Shown: positions 36,525 to 48,668 of the stretch, one piece after another
Position numbering within the stretch: position 1 is the stretch's first letter
How the letters are laid out: each line of letters begins with the position of its first letter
DNA from: Grifola frondosa
Taxonomy: Eukaryota; Basidiomycota; Agaricomycetes; Polyporales; Grifolaceae
DNA length: 64,000 nucleotides
Assembly (NCBI GenBank): GCA_001683735.1
Contig: LUGG01000002.1
Location: 2,418,001 to 2,482,000 of the forward strand
Direction: 5' to 3'
The notes under the pieces: generated by a model
Database searches by the model: none
Told to the model about the DNA's origin: nothing
The model's input: the letters and a program-made list of their open reading frames with translations, nothing else
Program-made: the position numbers and the translations under genes

Positions 36525-39394
36525 TCAGAAGTCGTACCCCTCCACTTTGAACACGGCTCCATAATGGAGGTAATTTTCCATAATTTTCATGACCTGGTCC
36601 GGCAGATTCGTGCTCAGCAGCGTATACGAGATCTTGGCATGGCCATGGATCTGGCCGAGCTTGAAGAAACATTTCGCAATCTGCGTCGGATACTGCATGC
36701 GGTTCGTGTTCAGTTTCATTCCGCGCAAGTCCGACACAGGAAATCATCTCACCGTCATCTCTGTGTATTCCCCATACTGGTATGCAGCCACACGGATCGC
36801 TACCTGCAGCGTCCGCTGAATGTCACCCTCCTCCGCGTACACGTCTAGCAGCTTCGACCAGGGCTTGTACGAATAGCGCGGAGCGTCCAGACACCGCTGA
36901 TATGCTTCCTTCGCCTCCTCCTTGTGGTGCAAACGGAGACCCAGATCGCCGAGGATTTCCCACTCGAGGCCCGTCTTGCGGTAAGCGACGTGCTGTGTCT
37001 TGAAATGCGCAACTTCAGCGCGGAAGATCGTCCACACGCGCAAGTCCTGCAATAACACCTCAGCTTGTGGTACAGATGCACACTGCACGACATACCTCGT
37101 AAGAGCACCATGAACAGGTTGTCGAGCCACCGCTCACACAGCCGCTTATTGCTGAAAGAGAACGGCTCCTGTGCGGGACTTGATGCCGGTTCCCCATCCA
37201 GTGCGCTTTCTGAGGCGCCAGCAGCAGCCTGCATGGGCTTCTCGACCGAATTTCCCGCTGCCGTCTTCCCCATTCTCCGTCACCTCGCCCTGGCCATTCG
37301 CCTGCTCCTCCGCTCCTTCCTCTTTGTCATTATCGCTCTCAGTCGAGATTCGTATCGTCGGAATCCCGTTCGCGATCGCCAGCGTGTCCGAGTCCGAGTC
37401 GCCGCCCACCTCACCAGCATCGTCCGCGTCCTCCACAATACCTGCGTCGTCGGCATTCGACCGGGCGGGAGAGGCCATGCCGCGCGTCGACGCGTCGTCA
37501 TCCGCATCGCCGTCCTTCTTCGATGCTCCGGGCAGCGACGCACCCCGTTGTGGCGTAGCGGGCTGCGCGGCCACGTTGGTGCTGGTATCAGCGGTACTAG
37601 ACGAATGACTGTGGATATCGTTCTGTGCCTTCTGCATGCGATACTCTTCTTCCATGACGAACACACAGCTCCGCGTCTTCAGGAGCTCGTCCCAGCCAAT
37701 TTGTGACACGAGCCGCGTGAGGAGCGCGTATGCACGCGCCCAGGTGCCGCGCAGGCCTGGGGCGGGCAAGCGCAGGAGGGCAGGATCGGCCTGTACATGC
37801 ATATAATGAGAGCGCACGAGATCTTGGTCAAAGAGAACGTACCTCATCGTCTTCGGTCTTGCTGCGTTCAGGGAGTATGTCGAAAATCGTACCTTTGGCT
37901 GGCAGGTGTACGCGCGTAGGGTTGAGGTTTCGGTGAGCGTCCCGGCCATTGTAAGTGAACATGGGACACGAATTCAGCGTCAAAAGAGCCTGGTTGAAAC
38001 CATTGGTTAGAAACAGCGATTGAATAGACAAGGTATGTACTCACTGACTCATACTGCCCTAGGTCGATGTAGATCTCCGTGAGCTTCTCCCAGGTAACGA
38101 ACTCGCTCGGTGCGCAGTTAACGGCTTGTCGCGCAAGCTTCAGTGCCCATTCGTTGTTCCCTTTAGAGCGTAGGAAGTCGCACTGCACGTGTAGTAATGT
38201 GTAGGATTGCGGCGTCTGTTTCATAGCGGCGGACATTATCTGAACAGCCTTCACTTCCTCATCTTTGAATGCAACTTTAGCGGAGAGGCGAAACAAAAAC
38301 TAAATAGGTTGAACGCACTCATTCCGAGATAGCTCTTCGCTAGAAGTGATGACACTTCAGGTCTTTCGCTGATAGTTTCTCGAACAGGTTTGCAGCATAT
38401 TGATACCGTCCACTATCGCCGAAGTACTTCAAGATTGCGTTAGTGAGATGATTCGAGACCACGGTAGCGACTTGGATCTCGGGGTCGGAGCCGACTTGCC
38501 AACCTTCGGCGGCATCGTTAGTGCATCATTCAACCACAGCAGAGACGAGCTACCTTTCAGGAAAAGGGCTTCTGCAGCTTGTAGGAAACGGAGTTCACCC
38601 TCAGGGTTGGTGATGGGTCGATTTGCGATAAGCCTCAAGCCAGTAGGAAGGGTCGTCGGAGTAGAGGATAGCGCGCAGTAAAGCGGACAGAAATGTTTCC
38701 TGCCAAATCTCTTGCGTCGCTTCATGTCTGAAGGCGTCGTTAATACCAAAGCAGCAGTACGAGGAAACAGAAATGTACCTTTCCCCGCGTAGATCGACCA
38801 CGTATGCATTCACGCCTCCGGGAATTTTGACGTCCACGCGCACATCCACTCGAGAGAAAGCATTGAAGCAACTGTTTGAAGTAATGAGCACGTCGCAAGG
38901 CATCCCATGACGTCAGAACTCACCAGTAACATCCATTCCGTACCTTCCACGAAGAACCCTTCGTAAACCAGCCTGAGTCGTCTTCGATAGCGTAAGTTAG
39001 GGAGTTAATGTATGCCGCAAGAGATGCCGAGGAGGACGCATCTACTCCGGAGACGTAGTGATACGACCCAAGCTGCAGCAGCTCGTTAATGACAACGCAT
39101 ACAGCCAGACGCGGAGAATGGCTCACATCGCGTTGGCCGCTCCGACCCGTGCTTTTCACAACATGACAGAGGTCTGGTGGTCCTAGTTCGCGAAAGGTTG
39201 CTGTAAAAAAGCATTGGTGAACTTCCAAGCGCAGAACTCGAAGCTGTTCTCAACTGACATAGACTCTCTGTACGCGCGGTCAATGATTCTCCCAGGTCCG
39301 TCTACAGATTGTAAGTCAACACTCGAGTCAACTTTGACGCGAAGATGCATACCTCAAACAGCTCTGGGACGTCTTTGAATGACGCGTCCGCCAT
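36525..39394 (-). CDS. ChAPs family protein (Chs5-Arf1-binding, CHS6/BCH-like), three frameshifts
   Basis: Cargo-adaptor subunit of the exomer-type coat that exports chitin synthase and other cargo from the trans-Golgi. It starts MADASFKDVPELFE (39394). Landmarks in order are AYRESMSVENSFEFCAWKFT, LGPPDLCHVVKSTGR, a long helical/TPR-like middle (YFGDSGRYQYAANLFEKLSA, VQIMSAAMKQTPQSYTLLHV, WALKLARQAVNCAPSEFVTW), LTLNSCPMFTYNGRDAHRNL, an acidic Ser-rich insert, then RLCERWLDNLFMVL and EWEILGDLGLRLHHKEEAKE. It ends GAVFKVEGYDF at 36525. About ten introns; roughly 780 residues. One-base breaks occur near 38356-38363, 37230-37275 and 37097-37106. It is divergent from the aspartokinase gene. Confidence 0.85.
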
Positions 39395-40042
39395 TCTCTG
39401 TTGGCGAGAACCCCGTGTATATTGGAGTTGTGACGATTTGGATCGACTTCAAGCTTCAAGTGAGACGTGACGATGAGCGTGTAAACAAGCCTTCTATTGA
39501 CTTCAAACAAGCTTCAATCGTGGGTTTACTGCGTATTTATCTTTTCTTTGATCGATAATAGTATTGGTCAATACCCTACTATCGGGGTTTGAAGCTTTAT
39601 CTTATCTGCAAGCCTTACACACCGTTTCGACTTTTGACTTCAGATTTTTCCTGCTCTCTACAACCGACGGCTCTTACCTTCCCCCTTGGCCTTCACAACC
39701 TTCACGTGTTGTGCTGGAATAGATTCTTGTTTTCGGGCTTCCCATGATATATACAGGTACGAGCATTTGTGCCTGAAAAGCTACTTATAGGTGTTTATAC
39801 TGCCATCCCATTGTGTAGACCCACAGAGCCCAATTTCGTAGTATCCACCCTACACAGCGCTCGGTCTATCACCGCTATCGCATCCAGCTAGATCTCAGCA
39901 CGTCGTCGAGGCCCTTTTCTAGCTATCGGTCGAGTCATTTCGTGACTGACCGTGTAACTAGCTCTACAGCTAACTAAAACTGTCTTGACTTCTTCCCCTC
40001 TCTTCCCCACCAGGTAACTGCACCCGTGGTTCCCTGTGAATC
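39395..40042. other. Divergent promoter region (ChAPs / aspartokinase)
   Basis: About 650 bases between divergent start codons. It is CT-rich close to the aspartokinase start (39980-40020), as in many fungal promoters. It contains the GCN4-like site annotated separately. Confidence 0.6.
39931..39938 (-). promoter_or_regulatory. GCN4/CPC1-like site (TGACTC core)
   Basis: CGAGTCAT on the plus strand is ATGACTCG on the minus strand, containing the TGACTC core bound by the general amino-acid-control bZIP factor in fungi. It lies about 105 bases upstream of the aspartokinase ATG. A single short site can occur by chance; the biosynthetic context makes it plausible. Confidence 0.35.
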
Positions 40043-42245
40043 ATGGATTCCCAATCTACGCCGTCTCCATCATCCTCCCGCTCTTCTTCCGTCTCCTCAT
40101 TAAGCTCCCCACACACTCCTCCCAACCTCCACCAAAACACTATGGATCCCTCTGCAAAATGGCTTGTCCAGAAATTCGGCGGAACAAGCGTTGGAAAATT
40201 CGCCGTTCAAATCGCGGAAGATATCGTCTCGTTCGTACGCCGCCTCGCTCGTATTAGGATATCCTTGCCATAACTGCCGCTGCCCTCCCAGAGAATACCT
40301 CGACCAGCATAAGGTCGCCATCGTTTGTTCTGCGCGATCGGGTTCTACCAAGGCACTCGGTACCACTAACCTGCTCCTGCGTGCAGCGGGAGAGGCCCTG
40401 CTGCGTACGAACACTGTGAACAGCGCATCGGAAACTCCAGGGTCTATGACTCCCAACGGACTTTTCTCGCGCCTCTCCCAGATCCAAACGGATGTTCCGC
40501 GGTCGCGAAGCAAGCTCTCGCCGAAGTTAGACTCTCCCGCGAGTTTCGCATCGCTCGCCATGTCTCCTGTTAACCAGGGCGGACCGACGTTCAATAGCAC
40601 GGTGGACATTATCCGATCGGAACATATCACGGCCGCTCGTTCATCCGTGCGCAACCCGAGGCTTTTGCAGGAGTTGGAGGCCGAGATTGAACGGGACTGC
40701 GACTGGCTAAGGTCGTTCTTGTTCGCGACACAGGTATGTTGTGCACATCATGTATCCCTCGGAGCTAACCGCTTCTCTACGTACACCAGGTTATAGACGA
40801 GATCTCGCCACGTACGAAGGACAGCATCATTGGATTTGGCGAGCGACTAGCATGTAAAATCATGACCGCAATATTGCGCGATCGCGTAGGCATTTTATTT
40901 TGTACGGTTGATCGGTGACATTTGAAGTCGAACATCTGAATCACACAGGGATCGATGCGGAATACGTTAGTCTCGAGAACGTCATCCCGCTGTCTGAAAG
41001 CGAGTCTGCATCCGAAACCGATACCCTCGGCCAAGACTTCTATGACCGCGTCGCCGTAGCGGTCAGCGAGCGGATCAAACAATGTGGAAATCGCGTTCCC
41101 GTAGTGACAGGTGCGTCCACCACTTCAAAATCAAACCCTGATTTTCGACCTCACCTCCGTGGCAGGCTTCTTCGGTCCCGTCCCGGGGTCGCTTCTGCGG
41201 CAGGTTGGGCGCGGATACACGGACTTACTTGCGGCACTGCTGGCGGCGGGCCTAGGCGCGTCTGAGCTGCAGATCTGGAAGGAGGTCGACGGGATCTTCA
41301 CTGCGGATCCCGCAAGGTACCCACTGCGCGACTCATTCCGATCATCTCTCCAGAAGAAGCCGCGGAACTCACGTACTATGGCAGCGAGGTGGTGCATCCG
41401 TTCACTATGGAACAGGTGCGACTCATTTTATCTTATCGTATAATTTTCTTCTCACCGTCATGTAGGTCATCCGGAGACAAATTCCTATCCGGATCAAGAA
41501 CGTCGAGAATCCGTCGGGGGCGGCACAGTGATCCACCCGAGCCATGACATCGAATCCATGATGTTCCCTGAAGACCCCGATGCGTCCTTCCTCCAGTAGT
41601 CCCTATCACCTCTGCCACCCCGACCTTCATTCCGCTTGCTTCACCACCCGACCATCACCAGCGCCTGCGGCTTCCCACGGCTGTGACGATCAAGGAGCGC
41701 ATAATTGTGCTGAACGTGAACTCCAATCGCAAGAGCGTGTCGCACGGGTTCCTCGCTGGGATCTTCGGCACCCTAGACAAGTTTGGCGTCGTCGTAGACC
41801 TAATCAGCACGAGCGAGGTGCATGTAAGATGGCCATAGAGGATCACCTGAACAAGAAGCTACTGGACCGCGTCGTGCGGGAGCTCCAGAAAAGCGGCACG
41901 GTTCGTCCACATGCTACCGCTGGTTCTTCAGGCATGCTGATTTCCGTGCGGACAGGTGTCTGTCAGCCGGGACATGGCCATCCTGTCACTTGTTGGGAAA
42001 CAGATGCGGCACATGGTCGGCATCGCGGGGCGGATGTTCACCACGCTGGGGCAGGGAAGCGTGAACATCGAGATGATCAGCCAGGGCGCGAACGAAATCA
42101 ACATCTCGTGTGTCATCGATGCCCCGACGCGGTCAAGGCACTGAACCTCATCCACCAGAGCTGTCTGCAGATAAAGCCGGAAGGCGCCAAGGGCAGAGGT
42201 GAATCTCGCGTCTCGCCACCTTTCGCCGTGGTTCGTTCGTCCTGA
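40043..42245 (+). CDS. HOM3: Aspartate kinase (aspartokinase), about five frameshifts
   Basis: Phosphorylates aspartate at the head of the threonine/methionine pathway. The kinase domain opens KWLVQKFGGTSVGKFA. After an intron come YLDQHKVAIVCSARSGSTKA and LGTTNLLLRA. A Ser-rich insert follows, then GFFGPVPGSLLRQVGRGYTD, WKEVDGIFTADPAR and TYYGSEVVHPFTMEQVIRRQ. The C-terminal ACT region reads LPTAVTIKERIIVLNVNSNR, VVVDLISTSEVHVSMAIEDH, MFTTLGQGSVNIEMISQGAN and ALNLIHQSCLQIKPEGAKG. Single-base breaks are seen near 41315-41322, 41513-41521, 41596-41602, 41822-41832 and 42120-42126. Adding or removing one base at each restores the family sequence, mostly in G or C runs. Start 40043 is in good context; an internal ATG precedes DPSAKWLVQKF. 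Confidence 0.85.
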
Positions 42246-43312
42246 TTTGCACGGTGTTGCAGTGGGTCCGTGGTTGTTCTAGAATATAGATGCCGGACGC
42301 CGGTCTTAGAAAGCTGCTCGCTATTATGTGTTTTAGGTTTTGAGGGGTGTTCTGCGAAGAAGTGAAGACAAATGATCAGAAAGACCATGACGGTATTACG
42401 TCTTGCTCCACCACGAGCGTTGTCAGTACAGGCGCAATCCTCATGTGCAATCCAGGTGCGTGATTGATAGGACCATTGGACATGTGATGCAAGGCATCGG
42501 ACGGGAGGGCCATCACATATTTACAGCATGTCTCATGTCTTGTGCTTCTGTGCTCGTTCGAATTCCGCTCATGTCGCGGGGCTAGTATATGGTCCAAGCT
42601 ATATTGTTGATTGGTGCGTTTCTTTCTAAGGTTGATCGCAAGCTCTTCGCTGATGACCGAGAGACAGCGGATCCGCTCTGGATGCTCCCTACCAGGGGCC
42701 GTGAACGCGACTGAATTGCACCGCCTGACGGTTCCTTGCTGTACGAAGGCATGCATTCTACGAAGTCTCTGATTTTGCCCTGGGTCTTTGCAAATCGACT
42801 GTTAAGGATTGAAGGTGCCGCGCCTGCCCCTGCTTACATCGTGGGCAGCAACTTCACCGCCCTCCGCAGCGGCGTGCGAGCTGTTGGTTTTTTTCCAACA
42901 GGATAATCAGGAGATTTCCACCCGTTGTGTACTTGGTGCTAGGGTGCCACGGCCGGTGTAGTTATGTCGGAATCTGAGAAACATTATTCAGCTGATGGAT
43001 TTCGCCGTGTGGGACTATGTCCCCTTCGGCCGCTGATATGCTCCGGATGGTCATCTTTATGCGCTACTCAGCTGTATCGTGCCAGATGCATGTTCAATTA
43101 TCTGTCAGTGTGGGACCAGTTGTCCCATGACCGCCCACGCCGAGTATGTGAAGCATATTAGGGAATGCATTCCGCAACGTGACAATCAATTCTAGGCCAA
43201 TATCACTACAATATGTGTTGAAAAACAGCAGGAGTGATAACTAATGTGTATTGGTCGCGATCATCGCATTTCGAGCAAAAATAGGGAAAAAGCAAGGTAT
43301 TCTCTCTTCTAA
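42246..43312. other. Intergenic, nothing recognised
   Basis: About 1.07 kb. The 126-codon minus-strand ORF at 42376-42756 has no recognisable motif and no supporting splice structure. Confidence 0.45.
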
Positions 43313-43395
43313 TGACCACCGCAGGACTCGAACCTGCAACCTTTTGGTACCGTCGGCGATCGAAGCCAAACGCGCTACCATTGCGCCAGGTAGCC
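43313..43395 (-). tRNA. tRNA-Arg (anticodon UCG) with 11-nt intron
   Basis: On the minus strand GGCTACC (43395-43389) pairs, with two G-U pairs, with GGTGGTC (43320-43314); A is the discriminator (43313). The D-stem GCGC/GCGC is perfect. The anticodon stem TTTGG pairs with CCAAA. The loop reads C-T-T-C-G-A before the intron and A after it, giving anticodon TCG for CGA codons. The intron is 11 bases at the canonical position. The T-arm GCAGG/TTCGAGT/CCTGC is perfect. An A-run on the plus strand at 43286-43290 provides the Pol III terminator. Confidence 0.9.
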
Positions 43396-43959
43396 ATAAT
43401 TGTGTACACATTAAAATATATATGATCTGGTTATATAGACACTACTTATCTTGGTTCAGGCACGGAAGGCACTGGTTAGATGCCGAGGCACAGATGACCA
43501 ACGATGCACAGCGATGCACCCATGCGCAAATTGGAACAGCGGCGCAATCAAGGCGATCAGCGGACGATATTCGAGCAGGGTGGCTGCGTGGAAAGCGATC
43601 CAGGATGAACTATGGACGCGCCGTGTGAGCAACGGAGGTGTTGGTGGAGGCGTTGATTCGTGAACAGACATCTCACAGACATTGCTGTCTCTGTTGCACT
43701 GGATGATAACATGTCGGGAGCAGTGTCTAAATTGTGAGGAGTTGGTGAGGAATATTTACTTGAGGAACACTGCAAGAGTTGCGGAGTCCTCCGATGTGGG
43801 AGCGTGAATTGAGCATTGCCTATTTCGGAACAGAATTTGAGACGCTGGTTTGGGAGGGACGGGTTGCAGCGCGCGTCCAAATGTCTGTCTGACTCTTGTC
43901 ATCTTTTCGCTCTCCGCAATTCTCTCTTTCTTTCTCTCCCCTTCCATCTCTCTCTCGGA
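43396..43959. other. Intergenic, promoter of G-alpha gene
   Basis: About 560 bases with no recognised ORF. A CT-rich tract (43910-43955, TTTCTTTCTCTCCCC-like) immediately precedes the G-alpha start and is a typical fungal transcription-start tract. Confidence 0.5.
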
Positions 43960-46567
43960 ATGCTTGTCATACCCACCCGCGACCCTCCCGACCGTGATCC
44001 CCTCTCCGCCGCACTTAGACCACCCATTGATGAGACAGAGGAGGAGAAGGCCTCCCGCGTAGCCGAAGAGGATGAGGCCAAGCGCGTCAGTCAAGCCATT
44101 GACGAGTCCATTCGTATGGAGAAGCAACAACGCAAGAAGCAGAAGGTTGTTAGGCTCCTTCTCCTCGGTCAGAGCGAATCAGGCACGTCCCTTCACCACT
44201 TCTCCTCCTCAGTTTCATTCACACTTGCTTGCAGGTAAATCCACCACATTACGACGTGAGTTTATCTCTTTGCTACTCTCAGTTGCTTGCGACGACGGCG
44301 CATGCCCGCATGACCCGGACCTGCGCATTCACCTGCGGTTGCGATCAACGACTGGTACCTGTTACTTCTTGTCCAGGTCGGTCGGTGGAATCTGACTGAG
44401 TAATCCTCGGTCACCCGAGCCGCCACGCTGTTGACGTCTGTGCCTAAGCCGTGTCATGCAGTTGTACCATCTGGAGAAGGCTGAGAGGGCAAGTGGCGGC
44501 CAGGCACAACTCCTCTCAATCTTCAGAGCTGGGCTAGGGCAGAAGGAGCGGGCCCATTTCAGCGTTAAGACACCGGTGATACCCCGCAGGTGATTGGACT
44601 GTGCCTTACGCGGGGTTGCCCGCGCACCCCGACCCGTTATATTGGTAATGTCTTTCACGCGCGACAATTGCTGACAGCGCCCACAGAATTCCAGCGGCTA
44701 TACACGCCCTCTGCCTTTCGCGAAGAGCGCGTCCTCTGGCGCGCGGTTATCCAGCTGAACATTGTGCGCTCGATCCGCACAATGCTGGACGCCGTCACAG
44801 ACGTACGCCGCGGGGACCTCCTCCCCTCTGCGTCGTACACCTCTGATCCGGATTCGGACTCGGAGACGGAGAGCCACATCTCTCTCCCGCCCCGCCTGGA
44901 GCACCTGTGTGCCCGCCTACGGCCCTTGCGTCACATTGAAGCGATGCTCATTGCGAAGCTCGTCCCCCCGAATGAGCACGAGGCGACACACCTCGGCATG
45001 ACCGTCAATGGCTACGGAACCCCCAACGGGCTTGTATACGGGAACGCATCGGCGGCCTTCCTCACCGACGTCACAGTTCCGCAACCAAGAGGTGTTTGTA
45101 CGCAACGGGACCGCGTGGAAGGCGCGCGGGCGCGGGCGCCCTTGCTCCGCCGGGACGACGGGCCAAGAGACGGCAGATGAGTCGCAGGCGGTACTCCATT
45201 CGTGTTGCTCAGATTTAATTGCGCTCTGGCGGGACCCGATGGTCAAGCAGATCTTGAGACGGCGGAAGATCAGGCTCGAGGAGAGCCCCGGATTGTGCGC
45301 AATGTTGCGGTGTCGTTTTGATTGGAATTAACTGACAGTGCTGTTCCTCACAGCTATTTGAACGACTTGGAACGCGTTACGGCCTTGTATTTTTTGCCCT
45401 CAGATGGTGTGTATTTCGTGGGGTCTAGTAATAGCTGCATGTTGAACGACGGCATAGATGATGTTCTGAAGGCGCGTCTGAAGACAGTCGGTGTGTCTGA
45501 ATATAGATTCGAGATGGAAGCGGGTTCGGAGAGCGGTGCCGAATGGCGCATCATTGACGTTGGCGGTTCACGGTCCCAAGTGCGTATTGCTTGTGTAGTT
45601 ATATCGCTAAGCTGACGCTATCTTTTCTTCTCTAGCGTCGTGAGTTTCATTAACATATCTGCTTGAGATATTGCTAATTAAATCAACCCGTCTTGCGAAG
45701 CGATGTGGGTGCCGTTCTTTGACGATGGTACGCAGCTTGTCGAATCTCTTCATTCCCGATGACTTATGTCCCAAACCTACTCCGCTCTTATCTCTGTTGG
45801 CATCTATGATCCGGACGCCATAGTTGATGGTCGGTATCTCTCGATCCTGCTCTTCTCAACAAGCTGTGCTGACCGTGCCTCGCATTATCTATCTTATATG
45901 CAGCTATCATCTTCCTTGCACCGATATCCGGGTTCGATCAAACTCTCGTTGAGGACAGGAGCGTCAACCGGCTGGTACGTTGACGCCGCTTACCGCTCTA
46001 CGTTGTCTGTTATCTCATAGCTGTGTTCGTACTGCGTTGCAGGAGGACAGCGTTGTTCTCTGGAAGGCAGTCTGCTCGAACAAACTTCTCGCGAAGGTCG
46101 ACCTCGTGCTGTTCCTGAACAAATGCGACATCCTCAGTGCGAAGCTGTCGTCCGGCGTGCGCCTCGCGAAGTATGTGCGCAGCTTCGGCGAGCGCCCAAA
46201 TGATGCGGAGACAGCGCAGAAATGTAAGCTCCCGTGCCTATCTGTTCCTGATGTCCTGCGGGCTTAGTGTGTAACGCTCGCGGCGCCTCATCACAGATTT
46301 CCGGAGTAAATTTAACGCGATACATAGAGAGTACTCGCCGTTGCCGCGCAAATTTTATGGGTTCTGCACGTCTGTTACTGTAAGTAATATAGTTATTTGT
46401 CCAATGCTATGCTGAGGACGCCGTGCAGGATACGACCACAACAGGAGGAATTCTGGCTAGCGGTCCGTCTCAACTTTCATGCTTACGCCAAGTTGATACT
46501 GATAGTTCCGTTCTCAGTGAGAGATATGGTCATTCGTGAACACCTGCGCGCATCAAAGCTGCTCTAG
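43960..46567 (+). CDS. Divergent G-protein alpha subunit, one probable frameshift
   Basis: GTP-binding switch of heterotrimeric G-protein signalling. The N-terminus is MLVIPTRDPPDRDPL, without the Met-Gly myristoylation signal of classical subunits. The P-loop reads LLLLGQSESGKSTTLR, with an intron inside the Gly codon that uses a GC donor (44183-44235). The helical domain contains FREERVLWRAVIQLNIVRSI and a long acidic/Ser insert. Next are DDVLKARLKTVGVSEYRFEM (switch I Arg-Thr region), WRIIDVGGSRSQ (switch II; classical is DVGGQRSER), IIFLAPISGFDQTLVEDRSV, LVLFLNKCDIL (guanine specificity) and the late FYGFCTSVTDTTTT. It ends IREHLRASKLL at 46567. About nine introns. A frame change near 45070-45085 (before QEVFVRNGTAWKA) is needed. 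It resembles the expanded basidiomycete G-alpha group. Confidence 0.85.
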
Positions 46568-47531
46568 CCCTCCTTCACATGGCTGACACTTCTCCTCGGA
46601 CGACCATCAAATGAACTCCGGATATTGACGAACAGACGACCACCCGAATATACTTGGATCCTGGAACCCCCTCCACGCATATACCACGGAGCACCATATA
46701 TCTTGCATCATGTACCACCCGAGCTCATACCACGTCGTTGATATCCAACTTTTGCACCCGCTTCCCACCACTCCTACTACAATGCGCTCCCCACTCCGCG
46801 AACATCGCCCGATAGCAAATTAGCGCCGTTCGGAGCACCCCAGAAATGCATGATCACATCATGCCTGTCTCTCTTGACTGTTCTTCGCGCCATCTCACAA
46901 CTGCCATGCCATCCACCGTGATCATCCTGTAATGTCGCTGATCATCGCATATATATAGCGGCGCTACCAATATGCGCGCCGATCCTTTTCTTCTCTTTCT
47001 CTCCGGACCCGCGTTCCGCTGTCTTTAGAGTTCCTCCGGTGCTTCGATCGTTTTGGAACATTGCATATACTTTGTGTTGTCTGTACCTGTCTGTGCGCTG
47101 TGTTGGTTCGGGTCCCCCGAGCCTGGTATATTATATGTACATAGTGTGAGCGTGTTGTAAAACTACGTGTGGCTAGACGTTGATCGCGTAGGTGGTTGGT
47201 ATAGGGCTGGGCCATGTACATGGTGCGCTCCCTACTATAAAGCCTCGTCGCAAAATCGTCGTTATATGGACTCGAGCCTCGAACAGGTTCTATCATACAT
47301 ATGATGAACTCGAGATGATCCAAGTGTTCCATTCTTTTAGGTGTTCGGATGGAATTTATTAGGCTCGTGTGGCTTGAGGTTCAGTACTCAGTCCCTTCGC
47401 TTCGACACTCTCCCATATCTATCCAGTTGTGATATAAAGCAGACCTTGAGAAATGATTAAGATCATCCCAAAAGTTCCTCAACGACACGGTCCTAGTTAA
47501 TTTGAGTGCCGATCCTTACTGGACCAGTGTG
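46568..47531. other. Intergenic, nothing recognised
   Basis: About 960 bases between the G-alpha stop and SDR copy C, including the outer edge of the inverted duplication. No protein family is recognised in the short ORFs. Confidence 0.45.
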
Positions 47532-48668
47532 CTAGTCAAAAAAGACACCTCCATCAACATTGATCGTTTGGCCTTGTAGTGACAGTCAGGGTAGCAAAAA
47601 CAGAATGTCAGGTGGACCTCACCGGTGACAAAATAAGCCTCCGGATTGATGAGGTAGGAAACAAGAGCAGCGATGACGGACGGATCTGCTGGAGAGAGAG
47701 CTTGCAAGCCGCTTGCCTGCCACAAACTTCAGTTGACATATTTTCAACGTGGCTAACGACTTACCTTGAGGGCAGTAGAGCCCGGACCACCATTTTTCTC
47801 ATCATCAGGATGATGGACTGCAGTGAAGTGGTATGTAAGACAGAAAGAATTCAAGAGCGGAGAAGCTCACTCATAGGCGTAAGAATGCAGCCCGGGGCGT
47901 AAGCGTTGACCGTGATTTTGTGTTCTGCTAATTCCTGGGCTGTAACATGTAACTTTGCGGCATTCTATAAAAGTCATCGGCCCATTGAACGCACCAGCAC
48001 TCTGGGTCAACCCACGCACAGCAAACTTCGATGCGCAGTATGCTGAACCATTCGGGGCACCTGAGTTCAGATGGTCTACCAGTTAACACGGGTCGCGGTA
48101 TCGCATGATTTACCTCTTTTCGCGGCGACAGACGCCGCGCCTATAGTTGGGACTCAATTCAGATTTGAAAGTTAATGTGCTGGTTTCGCCTGACCTATAA
48201 TTCTCCCGCCTCGATCTTGCTTGATCATTTGTCGGGCCGCATACTTGTAGGACAACATCACCCCGCGCACGTTGATAGACATAATGCGATCCCATTCAGA
48301 GACGTCCATCTCGACAAGTGGACCCATGATCATGATCCCCGCATTTGCAACCATCTATCACAACATTCATGAAGACACTGTGATGTGCGAAAGAGTCTCG
48401 AAGTACGCACCACATCCAATCCGCCGAGGATCTCCACAGTCTTGTCTACCATTGTGATAGTGTCCGTCTCCGACGAGACATCACCAGGAACAGCCACCGC
48501 ACGACGTCCCTTTGCCTCGATAGCTTTGACAACGGAAGCAAGCTGATCGGACTTGGATGGGATGTCGTTCACGGCGACATCTAGCCCGTCATCAGCGAGA
48601 CGAAGGGCGATGGATTCACCGATGCCCTGAGCGGCACCTGTAACGAGTGCAACACGAGGTGCTGACAT
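47532..48668 (-). CDS. Short-chain dehydrogenase/reductase (SDR), copy C
   Basis: Inverted paralogue of the SDR at 27234. The cofactor motif is VALVTGAAQGIGESIALRLA, followed by VNDIPSKSDQ with the NAD-favouring Asp. After intron 1 come VANAGIMIMGPLVEMDVSEW and RIIGAASVAAKRG, then the active site GSAYCASKFAVRGLTQSA with the YxxxK pair kept. VNAYAPGCILTPM, NGGPGSTALK and NPEAYFVTGQTINVDGGVFF follow, ending at the TAG at 47532. It starts at 48668 with the same MSAPRVALVTGA as copy B. Splice sites are conserved in position. The segment around 47690-47730 differs most from copy B and its exon boundary is uncertain. Confidence 0.87.
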
